This document shows positions 12,706 to 22,053 of a stretch of 64,000 nt of DNA, in pieces. The notes beneath the pieces are model-generated. The model was given only the letters and a program-made list of their open reading frames with translations. It did no database searches and was not told the origin of the DNA. Each line of letters begins with the position of its first letter. The stretch's first letter is position 1. The position numbers and the translations under genes are program-made. Source of the DNA: Kingdonia uniflora (Eukaryota > Streptophyta > Magnoliopsida > Ranunculales > Circaeasteraceae); assembly GCA_014058105.1 (NCBI GenBank), contig JACGCM010002776.1, positions 620,001 through 684,000 on the forward strand. Direction: 5' to 3'.

Positions 12706-13020
12706 TTAGCGCAATTGCCCCGCAGTTACACCAACCCCCGCATCTGTTTCCTCAACCTTGTCTTCCGCAAGGATGCGGAGACACCTCCAACGTTGTTCGC
12801 CTGTTAAGACAATGTGTTGAAATCTCCACATACAGTAAAAATCTTCCTCAGCTTCAGCCGCTTCTTCTTCCGACATACCTTGATACGTCGGTGGAACGGG
12901 AACGGGAACAGGGGTAAGCATCTCCAAGGACTGATCACCGAAATATCTCAACTTCAACTTCAACTTTTGCATCTCAACATAAATTCTCTCTTCGTGAACC
13001 ATTATCCGGGTCTTCACCAT
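12706..13020 (-). CDS. Small acidic protein antisense in the Tat element (104 aa)
   Basis: I take the internal ATG at 13020 as start because it gives MVKTR, the same first five residues as the Mutator-element ORF at 21823. Both then share LRYFG, a proline stretch, Y-x2-M, E-x-E-A-A and D-F. Here these read KLRYFGDQSL, PVPVPVPPTYQGMSEEEAAE and AEEDFYCMWRFQHIVL. An upstream in-frame ATG at 13053 would add 11 residues. The chain is acidic with no membrane or signal segment. No known domain is recognised. It lies about 345 bp inside the 3' LTR, on the antisense strand. Confidence 0.4.
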   Translation of the reverse strand: MVKTRIMVHEERIYVEMQKLKLKLRYFGDQSLEMLTPVPVPVPPTYQGMSEEEAAEAEEDFYCMWRFQHIVLTGEQRWRCLRILAEDKVEETDAGVGVTAGQLR

Positions 13021-13365
13021 CATCAATAAGACTTCCAGAGAATTTTGTAACAAACAACGTACTTTGCCACAATCCTCGGTACAGGTACTATTTATATAAC
13101 CCTAATATTTAATGTGCAGGTATGTTTCCCAAGTGTCATCATTCAATACAGACGAAACTCTCAAAACCCCAACCGTCGCGTACATCAATATTCCCATCAT
13201 CATTCAATGCACAAACATCCTCCATAAAAAATGCACATTTTCCATGCAGTTAAATCCACATCATTACTTCCTTCATTTTCAAGACTTTCAAAACCCATAC
13301 ACCCATATACCCGCAAATTCTTTCTCAACCAAAGCCACTTGTGACCTCGGTTGCGAGGGGGCCAT

Positions 13366-13980
13366 TGTAAGGGCTTATCCCTCGATCTAACCCAATTCGA
13401 GCTATTTTCAGTTCGAATTATCTCTATATCAGACTCACGCATTCCACATGTGACATAAATAGTCAGCATTGACACCTACGCCACGAACTGATGAAGAACG
13501 TGGGTCGAGCTCAACAGAAAAACATGAACAAGTCAAAGGCACTTGTCTCTCACGAACTCAACAGTTACTCGGTCAAGCACCACTTACCACGTTGTTCGGA
13601 GAATGTGCTTCAGCACGATAAAGAACTGCGGAGAAGGCCTATATAAATAAAAAGTTTCAGAAGAGACAGATACCAGAAAAAGATACGGGAAATCACCAAG
13701 AAAATTATATTTTCTAGATTCTCAAATATCCAAACTTCTTATCTACAAGATCAAACATTTCTAGTTCGAAAGATCACTTGTAATAAGATATCAGCCTCAA
13801 GCAATAAAAGTCACTATTACAAAAACCCTCAACCCGAGGTTGTGGTTTTTTACCTATTAAGAGGTTTTCCACGCTAAATCACCTGTGTCATTTCTTATTT
13901 CATATTAGTTTTTGTCACATGAACATTGGTGTAAGAGCTAATTCCGAGCCATCTCGAGCTTACGGAATTAGGCCATTACA
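13366..13980 (+). repeat. 3' LTR of the Tat element (615 bp)
   Basis: Bounded by TGTAAGGGCTTATCC and GGAATTAGGCCATTACA, so the ends form TGTAA...TTACA. A purine-rich tract (GCGAGGGGG, 13353-13361) sits just upstream, as needed for plus-strand priming. A TATA box and an AATAAA-like signal (near 13802) lie inside in the expected U3-R order. Confidence 0.85.
13640..13649 (+). promoter_or_regulatory. LTR TATA box
   Basis: TATATAAATA lies 275 bp into the LTR, downstream of the U3 part and upstream of an AATAAA signal, which is the usual layout of an LTR promoter. Confidence 0.6.
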
Positions 13981-14102
13981 TTTTTTACTCTTTTGTTCTT
14001 GGACTTCTATGTATGAAGGCTGCCAACTACGCAAACATTATCAATCAGAGGATAAATAATGAGTTATTAGGTTTAAAATTTAGAGTGCATTTTTTTTTGC
14101 AG

Positions 14103-15155
14103 GGCGAAGATATTTCTGCAAGAAGTGCTAGAAATATACAGTTCGAAGTACATGAAAGCTTCTCGAATGTTAGGAGACCAGTTAGCTCTGGCTTGGGTTG
14201 TGAAGTCTCTTCCTTTATTTGATGCTAAAAGATTTACTAAACCACAAGCATTTTTGGATGAGATCCGTGGAGCATCAGTGCTGTTTTTACCATGTGCAAT
14301 TTACAATTGGACGCCACCAGAGGGTGCGGGACAATTTCATGGCATGCCCTTGGATGTCAAGGTAAATTTCGTAGCGTGTAGTTCGTGATTAATAACGAAT
14401 GGGAGATTATTTTTCATTGACTTATCCGTTTTGCTTAATTATCTATATTACTTCCAAAATATAATCTTAAGTAACACAAAATATTAGAGAAAATATTTAG
14501 AATTTAGTTACGGGTCTATGAATTTGTTACATCACTTTTATGCGTCCTTAGGTAGTTCATGGTTGCCCTTACTGATTTATTTTTATACTTGCCATCAACT
14601 TGTTTGGAAATAGGGGATGCTCTGAAATTAGGATTTGCTCAGAAGTTCCTTATGGCAGAGCATGTTTTTTATAGGGAAAGCAAAAGATGAAAGACGCTGG
14701 AGAAGTAAAAATTATTAATCTCAATATGAGCCATTATTGCGCTTTTTAATCCAAGTTTACACTAATGCTTGAGTGTATGAACGCCACTAGTTTCAGAAAT
14801 AAGATGAGGGCCAAGTAAAAATAGGACCGTATGGAGAGCTGGTAAGTGCTAACTAGGATCATACTGATATGTGCCAGAAGTATAGGGAGAATATGCAGTT
14901 AGCTCATCTTTTTGACTGGTAGTTTTGAATTAGCCGTATGCAGAACTGCTAACTAGGATCAGACAGATATGTGCCAGAACTATAAGGAAAACCATGACAG
15001 TTGGCTCTTCTTTGATACAGGTTGTTCACTTCAAAGGATCAAGGAAAAGGCTAATGCTCAAGTCTTGGAATTTCTTCAATTCGTCTGCCTCAGCTAGCAT
15101 TTCAGACATGTTATGTCTCATCTTAATGAGCGAAAGAACAAAATATGATTTTTGA
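14103..15155 (+). CDS. RAY1: GT77 nucleotide-sugar transferase, C-terminal exons (RAY1-like)
   Basis: Two exons are clear. 14103-14361 follows a polypyrimidine tract with TTTGCAG and ends at a GT donor in phase 0. 15021-15155 follows GATACAG and ends in a TGA. They encode a continuous C-terminus of about 130 residues: KIFLQEVLEIYSSKYMKASR, DQLALAWVVKS, then FLPCAIYNWTPPEGAGQFHG, MPLDVK joined to VVHFKGSRKRLM, and SDMLCLILMSERTKYDF at the end. I recognise this as the end of a plant GT77 putative arabinosyltransferase of the RAY1 type (Golgi, cell-wall or arabinogalactan glycosylation); the exact subgroup is less certain. No stop or shift is seen. Upstream exons must lie left of the window, beyond the Tat element that sits in the preceding intron. 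Confidence 0.75.
14848..15018 (+). repeat. Direct duplication at the end of the GT77 intron
   Basis: A stretch beginning GCTAACTAGGATCA and containing GATATGTGCCAGAA occurs at about 14848-14913 and again at 14949-15018. The second copy runs to just before the splice acceptor. The copies differ at several positions. Confidence 0.7.
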
Positions 15156-15564
15156 ACGTAAGTTCTTCAATTCCTTGGAGACTCACCAATGCAGAAATCT
15201 GCGATAATTGTCGTGGTCTACACAAAATTTTCACTTCGAAAGTTCAAGCAAAGTGCCGTGCACACTCAAATATGGTGATGCAAGTAGACGTTGTAGCAGC
15301 TAGTCCAGTGATGTTGTCCATTACACAGAATTGGTACGGTTTTCTTATATGAGTCCGTCCTTTTGAAGTTCCTTGTCTTGTAACCATGTAAATTGGTTAC
15401 AAGTATTGCAGAAACATGATTTAGCTTTCCGAATGTTGCAGACTGGTCCTGCTCGTTATCTCCTCTTGAGAATTATAAAGGATGGAAATATTTGCAGAAT
15501 CACATTTTTTTTTTCTGGCACATATTTTTAATCATTTATATTACATAATATTATCACTCTGGAC
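15156..15564 (+). other. 3' flank of the GT77 gene
   Basis: Presumed 3' untranslated and intergenic sequence. No frame with recognisable content. Confidence 0.4.
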
Positions 15565-16738
15565 TAGGGCTGTACACGGGTCGGTTCGGCCCGGGTCCAG
15601 GCCCATGCCTGATCCGACCCGAACTTACCGGATTACCAAATTATAAACTTGGACCCGAACCGACCAGGTGCATAACCCGAACCGAAACTGAGCCGGGTTG
15701 GTCGGGTCGGGCCGGGTCCTGAGACCGGTTTGTTAATTTTTTTTAAATGCAAGCCCAAACACAAACATAACTCAGAATGCTTTTTGAAGGTAATATAAGA
15801 TGAAGGTATTATAAGAAGGTAACAACAAAAAGGTAACAACAATACCACATAAGGTACAAGAAGGTAATAACAATACCACATAAGGTAGAAGGTAACAACA
15901 ATACCACATAAGGTACAAGAAGGTAGCAACAATACCACGTAAGGTAGAATAAGGTAACAACAATACCGCATAAGAAGGTACAAGAAATTAACAGCAAAAC
16001 ACAACCCTGAATGTAACAACAATACCACATAGCTCGCAAAGCATAGATAAACATTGTAGGTACAAGAAGGTAGAAAAAAAACACAACCCTGCTCAGAATG
16101 ATACTCGAGACACCTTGTTAAGCTGGATCTCGCTCCATCTCCCTGAATCCATGGTGACTGATCTGACGAAACTGATGTGAACACCGAGACCACGGTGTTT
16201 CCCTGAACACTCTAACACATGAAGATTCGTATGAGACTGATGCCCATTGAGGGTTCTTTAGGGAACAATCGACGCAGGTTTTATTTGAGAGATGTGATTG
16301 AAGGTCTCGAAGGCGTCGAGAGGCCACCATTCATGGTGGATTTCAGAGAGAGAGAGAGAGAGACGTTGTTGAAGATCTCCGACATACCTCTGGTTTTGTT
16401 GTTGTTAATGTGAGAGAAAGAGGAGTTGTGGAGGGAGGGAGATCTAAGAGGGAGGGAGGGAGGGAGATGTGGAGGGAGGCGAAGCTTCGAGAGTGAGAGA
16501 GATGTAGAGGGAGGGAGGCATAAAAATTAACTTTCCTCAACCTTTATATATTAACCCTAAAGGTCTAAACCGGTTCGGGTTTGGTCGGGTCTTTCGAGGT
16601 CTAAACCAAACCCAAACCAATGAGATTCGGGTTCTGAAACATATAACTGAAACCAAACCGGTTGCTCTTCAGAACCGGACCGAACTAGCCGGGTCGGGTC
16701 GGTCCGGATCGGGTTCACCGGTTTTATCTACAGCCCTA
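15565..16738. mobile_element. Non-autonomous hAT-type element with 8-bp target duplication
   Basis: The element starts TAGGGCTGTA and ends TACAGCCCTA, a 10-bp terminal inverted repeat. It is flanked by the exact 8-bp duplication CTCTGGAC at 15557-15564 and 16739-16746. An 8-bp duplication with T/CAGGG ends is typical of hAT. The subterminal regions are rich in GGGTCGG and CCGACCC motifs in both orientations. There is no transposase. The core holds a short tandem repeat and GA-rich tracts. It lies between the 3' ends of two convergent host genes. Confidence 0.92.
15785..16075. repeat. Tandem repeat inside the hAT element
   Basis: Repeats of GGTAACAACAATACCACATAA joined by AGGTACAAGA or similar, unit about 27-31 bp, at least six copies. 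They create long spurious hydrophobic frames on -. Confidence 0.85.
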
Positions 16739-16893
16739 CTCTGGACCCATCCTTAACAAGGTGTCAATCATTCTTATGTTTTGTTCAATAATTTACTTTT
16801 CCCCGCTTGAAATACGGCGAAATCATAGAGTAAAATTGGGATGCATGAGTTTGAGATGTATAATCTTGCGAATAAGTCTGAAGAGTAATGCAT

Positions 16894-18492
16894 CTACTGA
16901 AGACCATACACAAGTAAAGCTACAACTCCCGCAACTCCAGCAACTAGACCAACAATAACTCCTATTGGCGGCAAACCCCCACCGATAGCCTTTCCGGTGA
17001 TCACGTCATACTCTGCAAATCGCTTCTTTGGTGCTAAACACTGTGGGCATGCATAAGTATCTGGCTGCAAAATACAAAAATAATTGTTAGAAAATATGTG
17101 ACTTCGTTGAGTGAGAATATTTGGGGACCATATCATGGATCGGAAATAATAGAGAACTATCAAAGTTAGGGGGAAGAAGCTTGCCTGATCATTGAAAGGT
17201 TTAGACAGTGTGTAGATAAATCCACAATCAAGGCATATGTGAGTCGCTTTAGCCTACAATATGTGCATAATAATATGTAAAGTTCAAAATTTTACCAAGT
17301 AATAACAATATAACTGAAACTAACCCAGTGAAGCGAAAATAATCCTTACCTTTTGTGCCTCAGTCAACTTTCGTCCAAAGCGTGGTGGGGCTGGACGTTT
17401 TGGCAACCGTTTTACATCCACATCTGCATCACCCCTGCATCATTGTAGATGATAATTCAACAAGATGCCCATTAAGAACTTGGATAAATATAACAATACA
17501 GAGAACAAAAAATGTGAGAAAAGTATTTTGAAACATATATTACTGGAAAGGGGAAGGATTGTATATATAACCTGTTTATGACAAAGTAGACAGAATCAGG
17601 CTTTGCCTGGATTGCAGTTTTAGTAAATCCAAGTTTATCAGCAGGCCAAAGCTCATCTCCAAAGAAACTACTTGTGTACAACACTTGATCCCCTGATTTA
17701 AGCCCTGCTTTTGCTGCATTTCCTCCATTCTCCACAGCCTAAAAACAAAGAATACGACAATGTCCAAATCATCTTCATGTTAAAAAATATCATAGAAACT
17801 TTTCAGTTTTTTTACGGGATAAATTATGGTCTATCATTTTAGCTTTTCTTGCGATAAGGTTTTTGAAAAATCACCAAGACATTTTCAAACATCGCAACCT
17901 CCTAATTTCCTGACACAAATGGTTTCGGGTGTAAACCGATTGTTAGCCATATGATATGAATTTTGGAAACCTCTCCATTGTTTACACAAACAAATAATAT
18001 GGCATCATTTTGCTAAACAAGTGTGCAATTATTGGAATGAAAGATCATATTTATGAGATAAACATAGCTACTACTTACAGTGATGAGAACACCACCGCCA
18101 GATTTCTGACCCAAAGTTAGACCCAATGGCTTATCAACCTCAACCTCAATATTCTTTGAAGTCGTTCTCGCTTCAATCTCAAAACCACCATTCCTTCTCC
18201 TAATAGTACTAACACTACTCTTCTCCCCTTGAGCTAATACAGAATTTGAGAAGCCCCTCTTGGCATCATCAAGTGTAACACCTTGGAAACTACTTTTCTG
18301 TCCAAAATGAGGAGATTTAGTTTTAACTAATGCTTTTTCATCAACGGCTTATTGTAAAAAGTGGTGCTATTAGTTAAGAAGAATTACCTGGGTTTGAGTG
18401 GTGAGTGGTGAAAATGCTGAAGTTGGTTTGATAGAGTAGTGGTTCCTGGAGATGGAGATTGCCCCTCCTGCAACTATGGTAGTTGAGGACAT
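16894..18492 (-). CDS. ENH1: ENH1, plastid PDZ-rubredoxin membrane protein (six exons, 271 aa)
   Basis: Exons on - are 18492-18388, 18297-18079, 17738-17572, 17434-17350, 17253-17185 and 17064-16894. Phases match throughout and give 271 residues, the length I recall for Arabidopsis ENH1. Residues 1 to about 60 are Ser/Thr/Arg-rich, as in a chloroplast transit peptide. A PDZ-like domain follows (KPLGLTLGQKSGGGVLIT, then NGGNAAKAGLKSGDQVLYTS). A rubredoxin domain keeps both cysteine pairs (ICLDCGFIY, YACPQCLAP), and a C-terminal membrane helix reads PPIGVIVGLVAGVAGVVALL. ENH1 is known as enhancer of sos3-1, linked to salt and redox balance in plastids. Intron 5 uses a GC donor (CAG/GCAAG). No damage is seen. 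Confidence 0.93.
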
Positions 18493-18663
18493 CTTTTTTG
18501 ATCAGAGAGTTGGAGAAACACGCAAACATGTCTACATGTTGGTAAGGTCATGATTTTGCTGAGTTGCAGCATCAGATAAGCTTTTAGTGGTCAAGGGAGG
18601 AATGGGAAACACACTCCACTTTTGTAACTAGCCACAATGACTTTGCAATTTTGGGGCTTTGTT

Positions 18664-18670
18664 TTATATA
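18664..18670 (-). promoter_or_regulatory. Likely TATA box of ENH1
   Basis: On - the sequence reads TATATAA, about 175 bp upstream of the ENH1 start codon, a normal distance for a plant gene with a 5' leader. Confidence 0.45.
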
Positions 18671-18699
18671 TTTTCAGCTTAATTAATCACTTAAAAGTG

Positions 18700-19479
18700 T
18701 GATAAGTATTTCATTAGTTCCTTCAGACTTGGTTGGAATTTGAATTTTTCCGAATACGTACTTTGTGTGCGATACATATTTGTATAAAAATAGCTCAAAT
18801 TATCTACATCATAGTTGTAAAGTATTTTTGTCAGTTGAGAATAGGCGTAGGTGTTATTGCAGATAAACTTTGCAATAAAGAGGTAAAGATAGAATGGAAG
18901 GAACATATGAAACAATATGATATAGACATCGAAAGTTAAAACTCGTAAGTGCATGATCCATGAACATCGACTAAGTGTGCCTTATAAGTCTCTTTGCATG
19001 ACCAAGTTCTAGTGTTTTAGGACTAGCAACCAAACAAAGAAGAAGAAAAAGAAAAAAAAAACATGAACAGACTACTGAAAATAATTTAGTGGGAATAAAT
19101 TGTTATCGTTACAAAACACCCTCGAGCACATTACATGTGACTCTTACTGTAGTGACTAATCTTGTGTTATGACTATTAATTTTCTATCATTTCACCGTTT
19201 TGATTCAACTTCACTTGTCAAAATCTTCTACCTGAGAATAGGTTACAAGATTGATCACGGAATAAATTTACAAATCTTTGTTGTTTTGCATCATCCAATC
19301 TGACTATTTAAATTTCAATAGTTAGAAACATGTTTCATATTTTACCATGATTATGCAAATCTATAATAATAATAAAAACAACCTAATTTTTTTCTTGTGT
19401 GTCATGGTACTTATGTACCATGAAAATCATCTGGCCGTCGAACCCCTAATTACCGAATTGAATGACATTTTTGGGTTTC
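18700..19479. other. Intergenic, no gene seen
   Basis: AT-rich sequence upstream of ENH1 and of the PHD pseudogene. Short frames have no recognisable content. Confidence 0.5.
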
Positions 19480-20920
19480 TATTTCCATCTCTCTCTCCCT
19501 CTAGAAATCAAGCTTCCTTCCCTATTTATCTCTACAAATCAAATCAAATCAAATCAAACTTAAATCGATTGAGCAAAAAGGTATTATTCCCACTATGTTC
19601 TCCCTTAATGTTTACGAACCAAATTGGAGAAATTAGGGTTAGGGTTTCTTCAATTGATAGATTCCCTCAGTGAAAGAAGATGATGGGTTGGGGTTCTGAA
19701 TGTTGTTCAACTGAGGAGAAACCTTGTCCAATTTCTAGGGTTTCACAAAACAACAGAACGGCAGGAACAAGTTAGTTGTCCTTCTAATCCTCCTCGAAGT
19801 GGTAATGAAATTAACTTCTATAATCAAGCTCAGTAGGCTCTGTGTGAGCTTTGCCCCTTTGATTCAGAAGAAGGGGTTGTTGTTTTTAGGGTTTCTACTT
19901 TACCAGTTGGGGTTAACTGATTACTTGTTGAAGTATTCTCATGGGCATAAGAGGCATAAGAGGTCTCATTTGGAGTCAGGGGCGAAGACGTCATGGTCTG
20001 GACACGGTTCGCGTCCCCGAGCTCGGAATGTTTGGACTGATACGGAGGATTACTTTAGGCCAGTAGTGTTAACTGATATTGAAAAACTGGAAGCAAAGTT
20101 GACGTCGCTTTGTACTTTGGGTACGGATAATTGTTTTCGTATTCCCCCTTTGCAGGAAAATGTCATAAATGTGGGTGCTTGTGAAAAAATGACTACCCCA
20201 AATGTGGACGTTGTTGTTGGTACAGACTCTGGGGTTGCGGTTGTTAAAGAGAAGGAGAAGAAGGATGAGAATGAGTGCCAAGCAATGGAAATTGAGTCGC
20301 TGTCATCTTTGCTGTTCTGTTGTCACTTAGTGATATGCCATGGCTCTCAGGTGTTCGTAATAAGCTTTTCTTAACCTCGGAGCATCCCTCTGAAAAACGA
20401 AAGCTTTTGAGGAGTGACGTGGGTTTAGAGAAACTTCGCATTGTATGCCCTTTTGAAGGAGAATGTCACTTGTGTAGTTTGGGTGACCTTGGACATATGT
20501 CGAACAAACTTCTTATTTGTAGTAAATGTAAGGTTGTTGTGCATCAGAAATGTTATGGCGTGGTAGATGTTCCCGAGGGACTATGGCTGTGTTCTTGGTG
20601 TAGTGATCATAGTCAATTGTTGCCTACCGTAACACCTTATTTACTTTGTCCTAAACAAGGGGGTGCTTTAAAACCTGTTGCCAATGATGTTTCTGAAAGC
20701 ACTGAAAGCAAAAATGGCAGTGTTTGCGTTGTGAAGTTCACTAATTTGTTTTGTAGTCAATGGATGCCTGAGGTTTACGTAGAAGATAGGATACGAGAAC
20801 AATGGAGCCAATTATGAATGTCCGAGGAATAAAGGAAGCTAGGAGAAAATTAGTTTGCTATTTATGCAAGGTGAAGTGTGGAGCAGGCGTTCGGTGTAGT
20901 CATGGCATGGGACGCTAGGA
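19480..20920 (+). pseudogene. Truncated PHD-finger protein gene copy (At1g77800-like)
   Basis: A CT-rich leader (from about 19480) is followed by an ATG at 19681 with MMGWGSECCSTEEKPCPISR and a stop after about 31 codons. Further pieces include GHKRHKRSHLESGAKTSW, ARNVWTDTEDYFRPVVLTDI and, from 20320, SGVRNKLFLTSEHPSEKRKL. A PHD finger then has C-x2-C, C-x2-C, H-x2-C and C-x2-C spacing (ECHLCSLGDLGHMSNKLLIC, CKVVVHQKC, LWLCSWC). It is followed by the start of the extended PHD (LFCSQWMPEVYVED). After a frameshift at about 20785 a second frame continues PIMNVRGIKEARRKLVCYLC and stops. The rest of the gene is missing. The family member is a large nuclear protein that reads chromatin. This copy has at least two stops and two shifts. 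Confidence 0.75.
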
Positions 20921-20994
20921 GAAAAAAGGAAGTTAGGAGAAAATAAAGCTTGCACTCAGTCCGAAACCTTGTTTTCCATCACTTTATTTAGCAT

Positions 20995-21003
20995 TTATCT
21001 TTT
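20995..21003. repeat. 9-bp target duplication (left) of the Mutator-like element
   Basis: TTATCTTTT at 20995-21003 is repeated exactly at 32559-32567, directly outside both ends of the element. Nine bases is the usual size for Mutator-like insertions. Confidence 0.9.
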
Positions 21004-21160
21004 AGGAAAGGATTTAGAGACACTCAAGTCTCACTCAACCACAACCACTCATCTCTTCTCAAAATTTGGTGATTTTCTATAAGGGAAATGAGGTGGAAAA
21101 ATATTGGGTCCTACCTGCCCCACTCTCTCTAGCTGGTCGACATTTCCCTCTCTCACTCTC
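21004..21160 (+). repeat. Left terminal inverted repeat of the MULE
   Basis: Starts AGGAAAGGATTTAGAGACAC. Its reverse complement is found at the right end with some insertions. A CT-rich stretch (21165-21300) mirrors the GA-rich stretch inside the right end. Confidence 0.9.
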
Positions 21161-21578
21161 CAGAAATTTCAAATTCGATCAAAAATTCAAAATTGGAGCA
21201 ACCCATCACTCAAGTCTCTTTCTTTCTTTCATATCACACTCTCTCTATCTCTATCTCATATCACTCTCTCTCTGTCTCATATCACACACTCTTGCTTGCA
21301 ATTTTCTGCCATTAGAGGTGAAATTTCAGTCTCAAAAGGGAAGCAATTCTACCATTAGAGGTGAAATTGATCTCTCCAAAGAACTCCGACACCTTTGCTG
21401 GCAATACACTTACTCGACAACTACTTTATGATACTTACTCGACAGTAGTACACTTTGATGTTGTGAAATTTGTTAGAAGAATATAATCTCATGTGCAATT
21501 TCTTTTTGATTGATTACCTGCAGGTGGGTCCCATGAGAATTTGATGATTAGTAGCATAACACTGAACTGAGACTAAAT

Positions 21579-21803
21579 AATTGTCAGATTCGATAATATC
21601 AGTAGTGCGATCCTTACATACATTACTATATTTGTTGAATTTGACAATATTATATGACTGCTGGAGACACACTAGCTGAATGGTCGAACTCGACAATATT
21701 ACATGGAAATGTTTAAGGTACAGTAACTATATTGTTGAACTCGACAATATTACATATGAATGTTTGAGGCACAGTAACCAAATTATCGAGCTCGACAATA
21801 TTA
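21579..21803. repeat. Palindrome array A (5 copies, 50-bp period)
   Basis: Variants of TTGTCGAATTCGACAAT occur at about 21580, 21631, 21681, 21731 and 21781, a near-exact 50-bp spacing. The array lies between the left TIR and the small ORF. Confidence 0.92.
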
Positions 21804-21822
21804 CTGTGCAGAGTGAGCGGAG

Positions 21823-22053
21823 ATGGTGAAGACGAGGTCTCAGAGTCGTCGGAAGGCTGCTTCTTGCCGTATTAAGCAGTTGTATGACGAACTGGTGCTG
21901 CGTTATTTTGGTTCGGTTAATTTGAACGGCCCACCATTGCCGCCTCGTGAGGCAAGCTACGAAAGAATGTGCGAGGCTGAGGCGGCGTTCTGGAGGGAAG
22001 ATTTCCATTTGTATTGTCAGTTGCAGTCGGTCATCCTGCATCCAATGGCGTAG
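21823..22053 (+). CDS. Small acidic protein of the MULE (76 aa), MVKTR family
   Basis: An unbroken frame begins MVKTRSQSRRKAASCRIKQL with a basic start. It continues LVLRYFGSVNLNGPPLPPRE, then SYERMCEAEAAFWREDFHLY, and ends QLQSVILHPMA. The order MVKTR, LRYFG, PP, Y-x2-M, E-A-A, D-F and Q-x-V/I-L matches the antisense frame at 12706-13020 of the Tat element and, in part, the one at 11478-11690. It lies right after palindrome array A and about 360 bp before the transposase start. It is unrecognised, and could be a separate gene or a leader exon. The absence of stops in a dead element is notable but the frame is short. Confidence 0.4.
   Translation: MVKTRSQSRRKAASCRIKQLYDELVLRYFGSVNLNGPPLPPREASYERMCEAEAAFWREDFHLYCQLQSVILHPMA

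Larger units (their letters stand above)
1..13980 (+). mobile_element. Ty3/gypsy retrotransposon, Tat (Retand-like) lineage, 5' LTR outside window
   Basis: Seen: gag, aspartic protease, RT, RNase H, a second RNase H-like domain, integrase, a 115-bp tandem array, antisense reading frames and a 3' LTR, in that order. The 5' LTR and primer binding site lie left of position 1. A second RNase H after the first is the mark of the Tat lineage. Tandem repeats and antisense frames between pol and the 3' LTR are known from Retand-type Tat elements. All pol frames carry stops or shifts, so this copy cannot move by itself. The 3' LTR ends inside what reads as an intron of a GT77 gene. The next five bases are all T, so the target duplication cannot be judged here. 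Confidence 0.88.

Noticed and set aside
15633..16193. 186-residue hydrophobic frame on - that looks like a membrane protein
   Set aside because: It is produced by the tandem repeat inside the hAT element, and all three frames give similar hydrophobic repeats.
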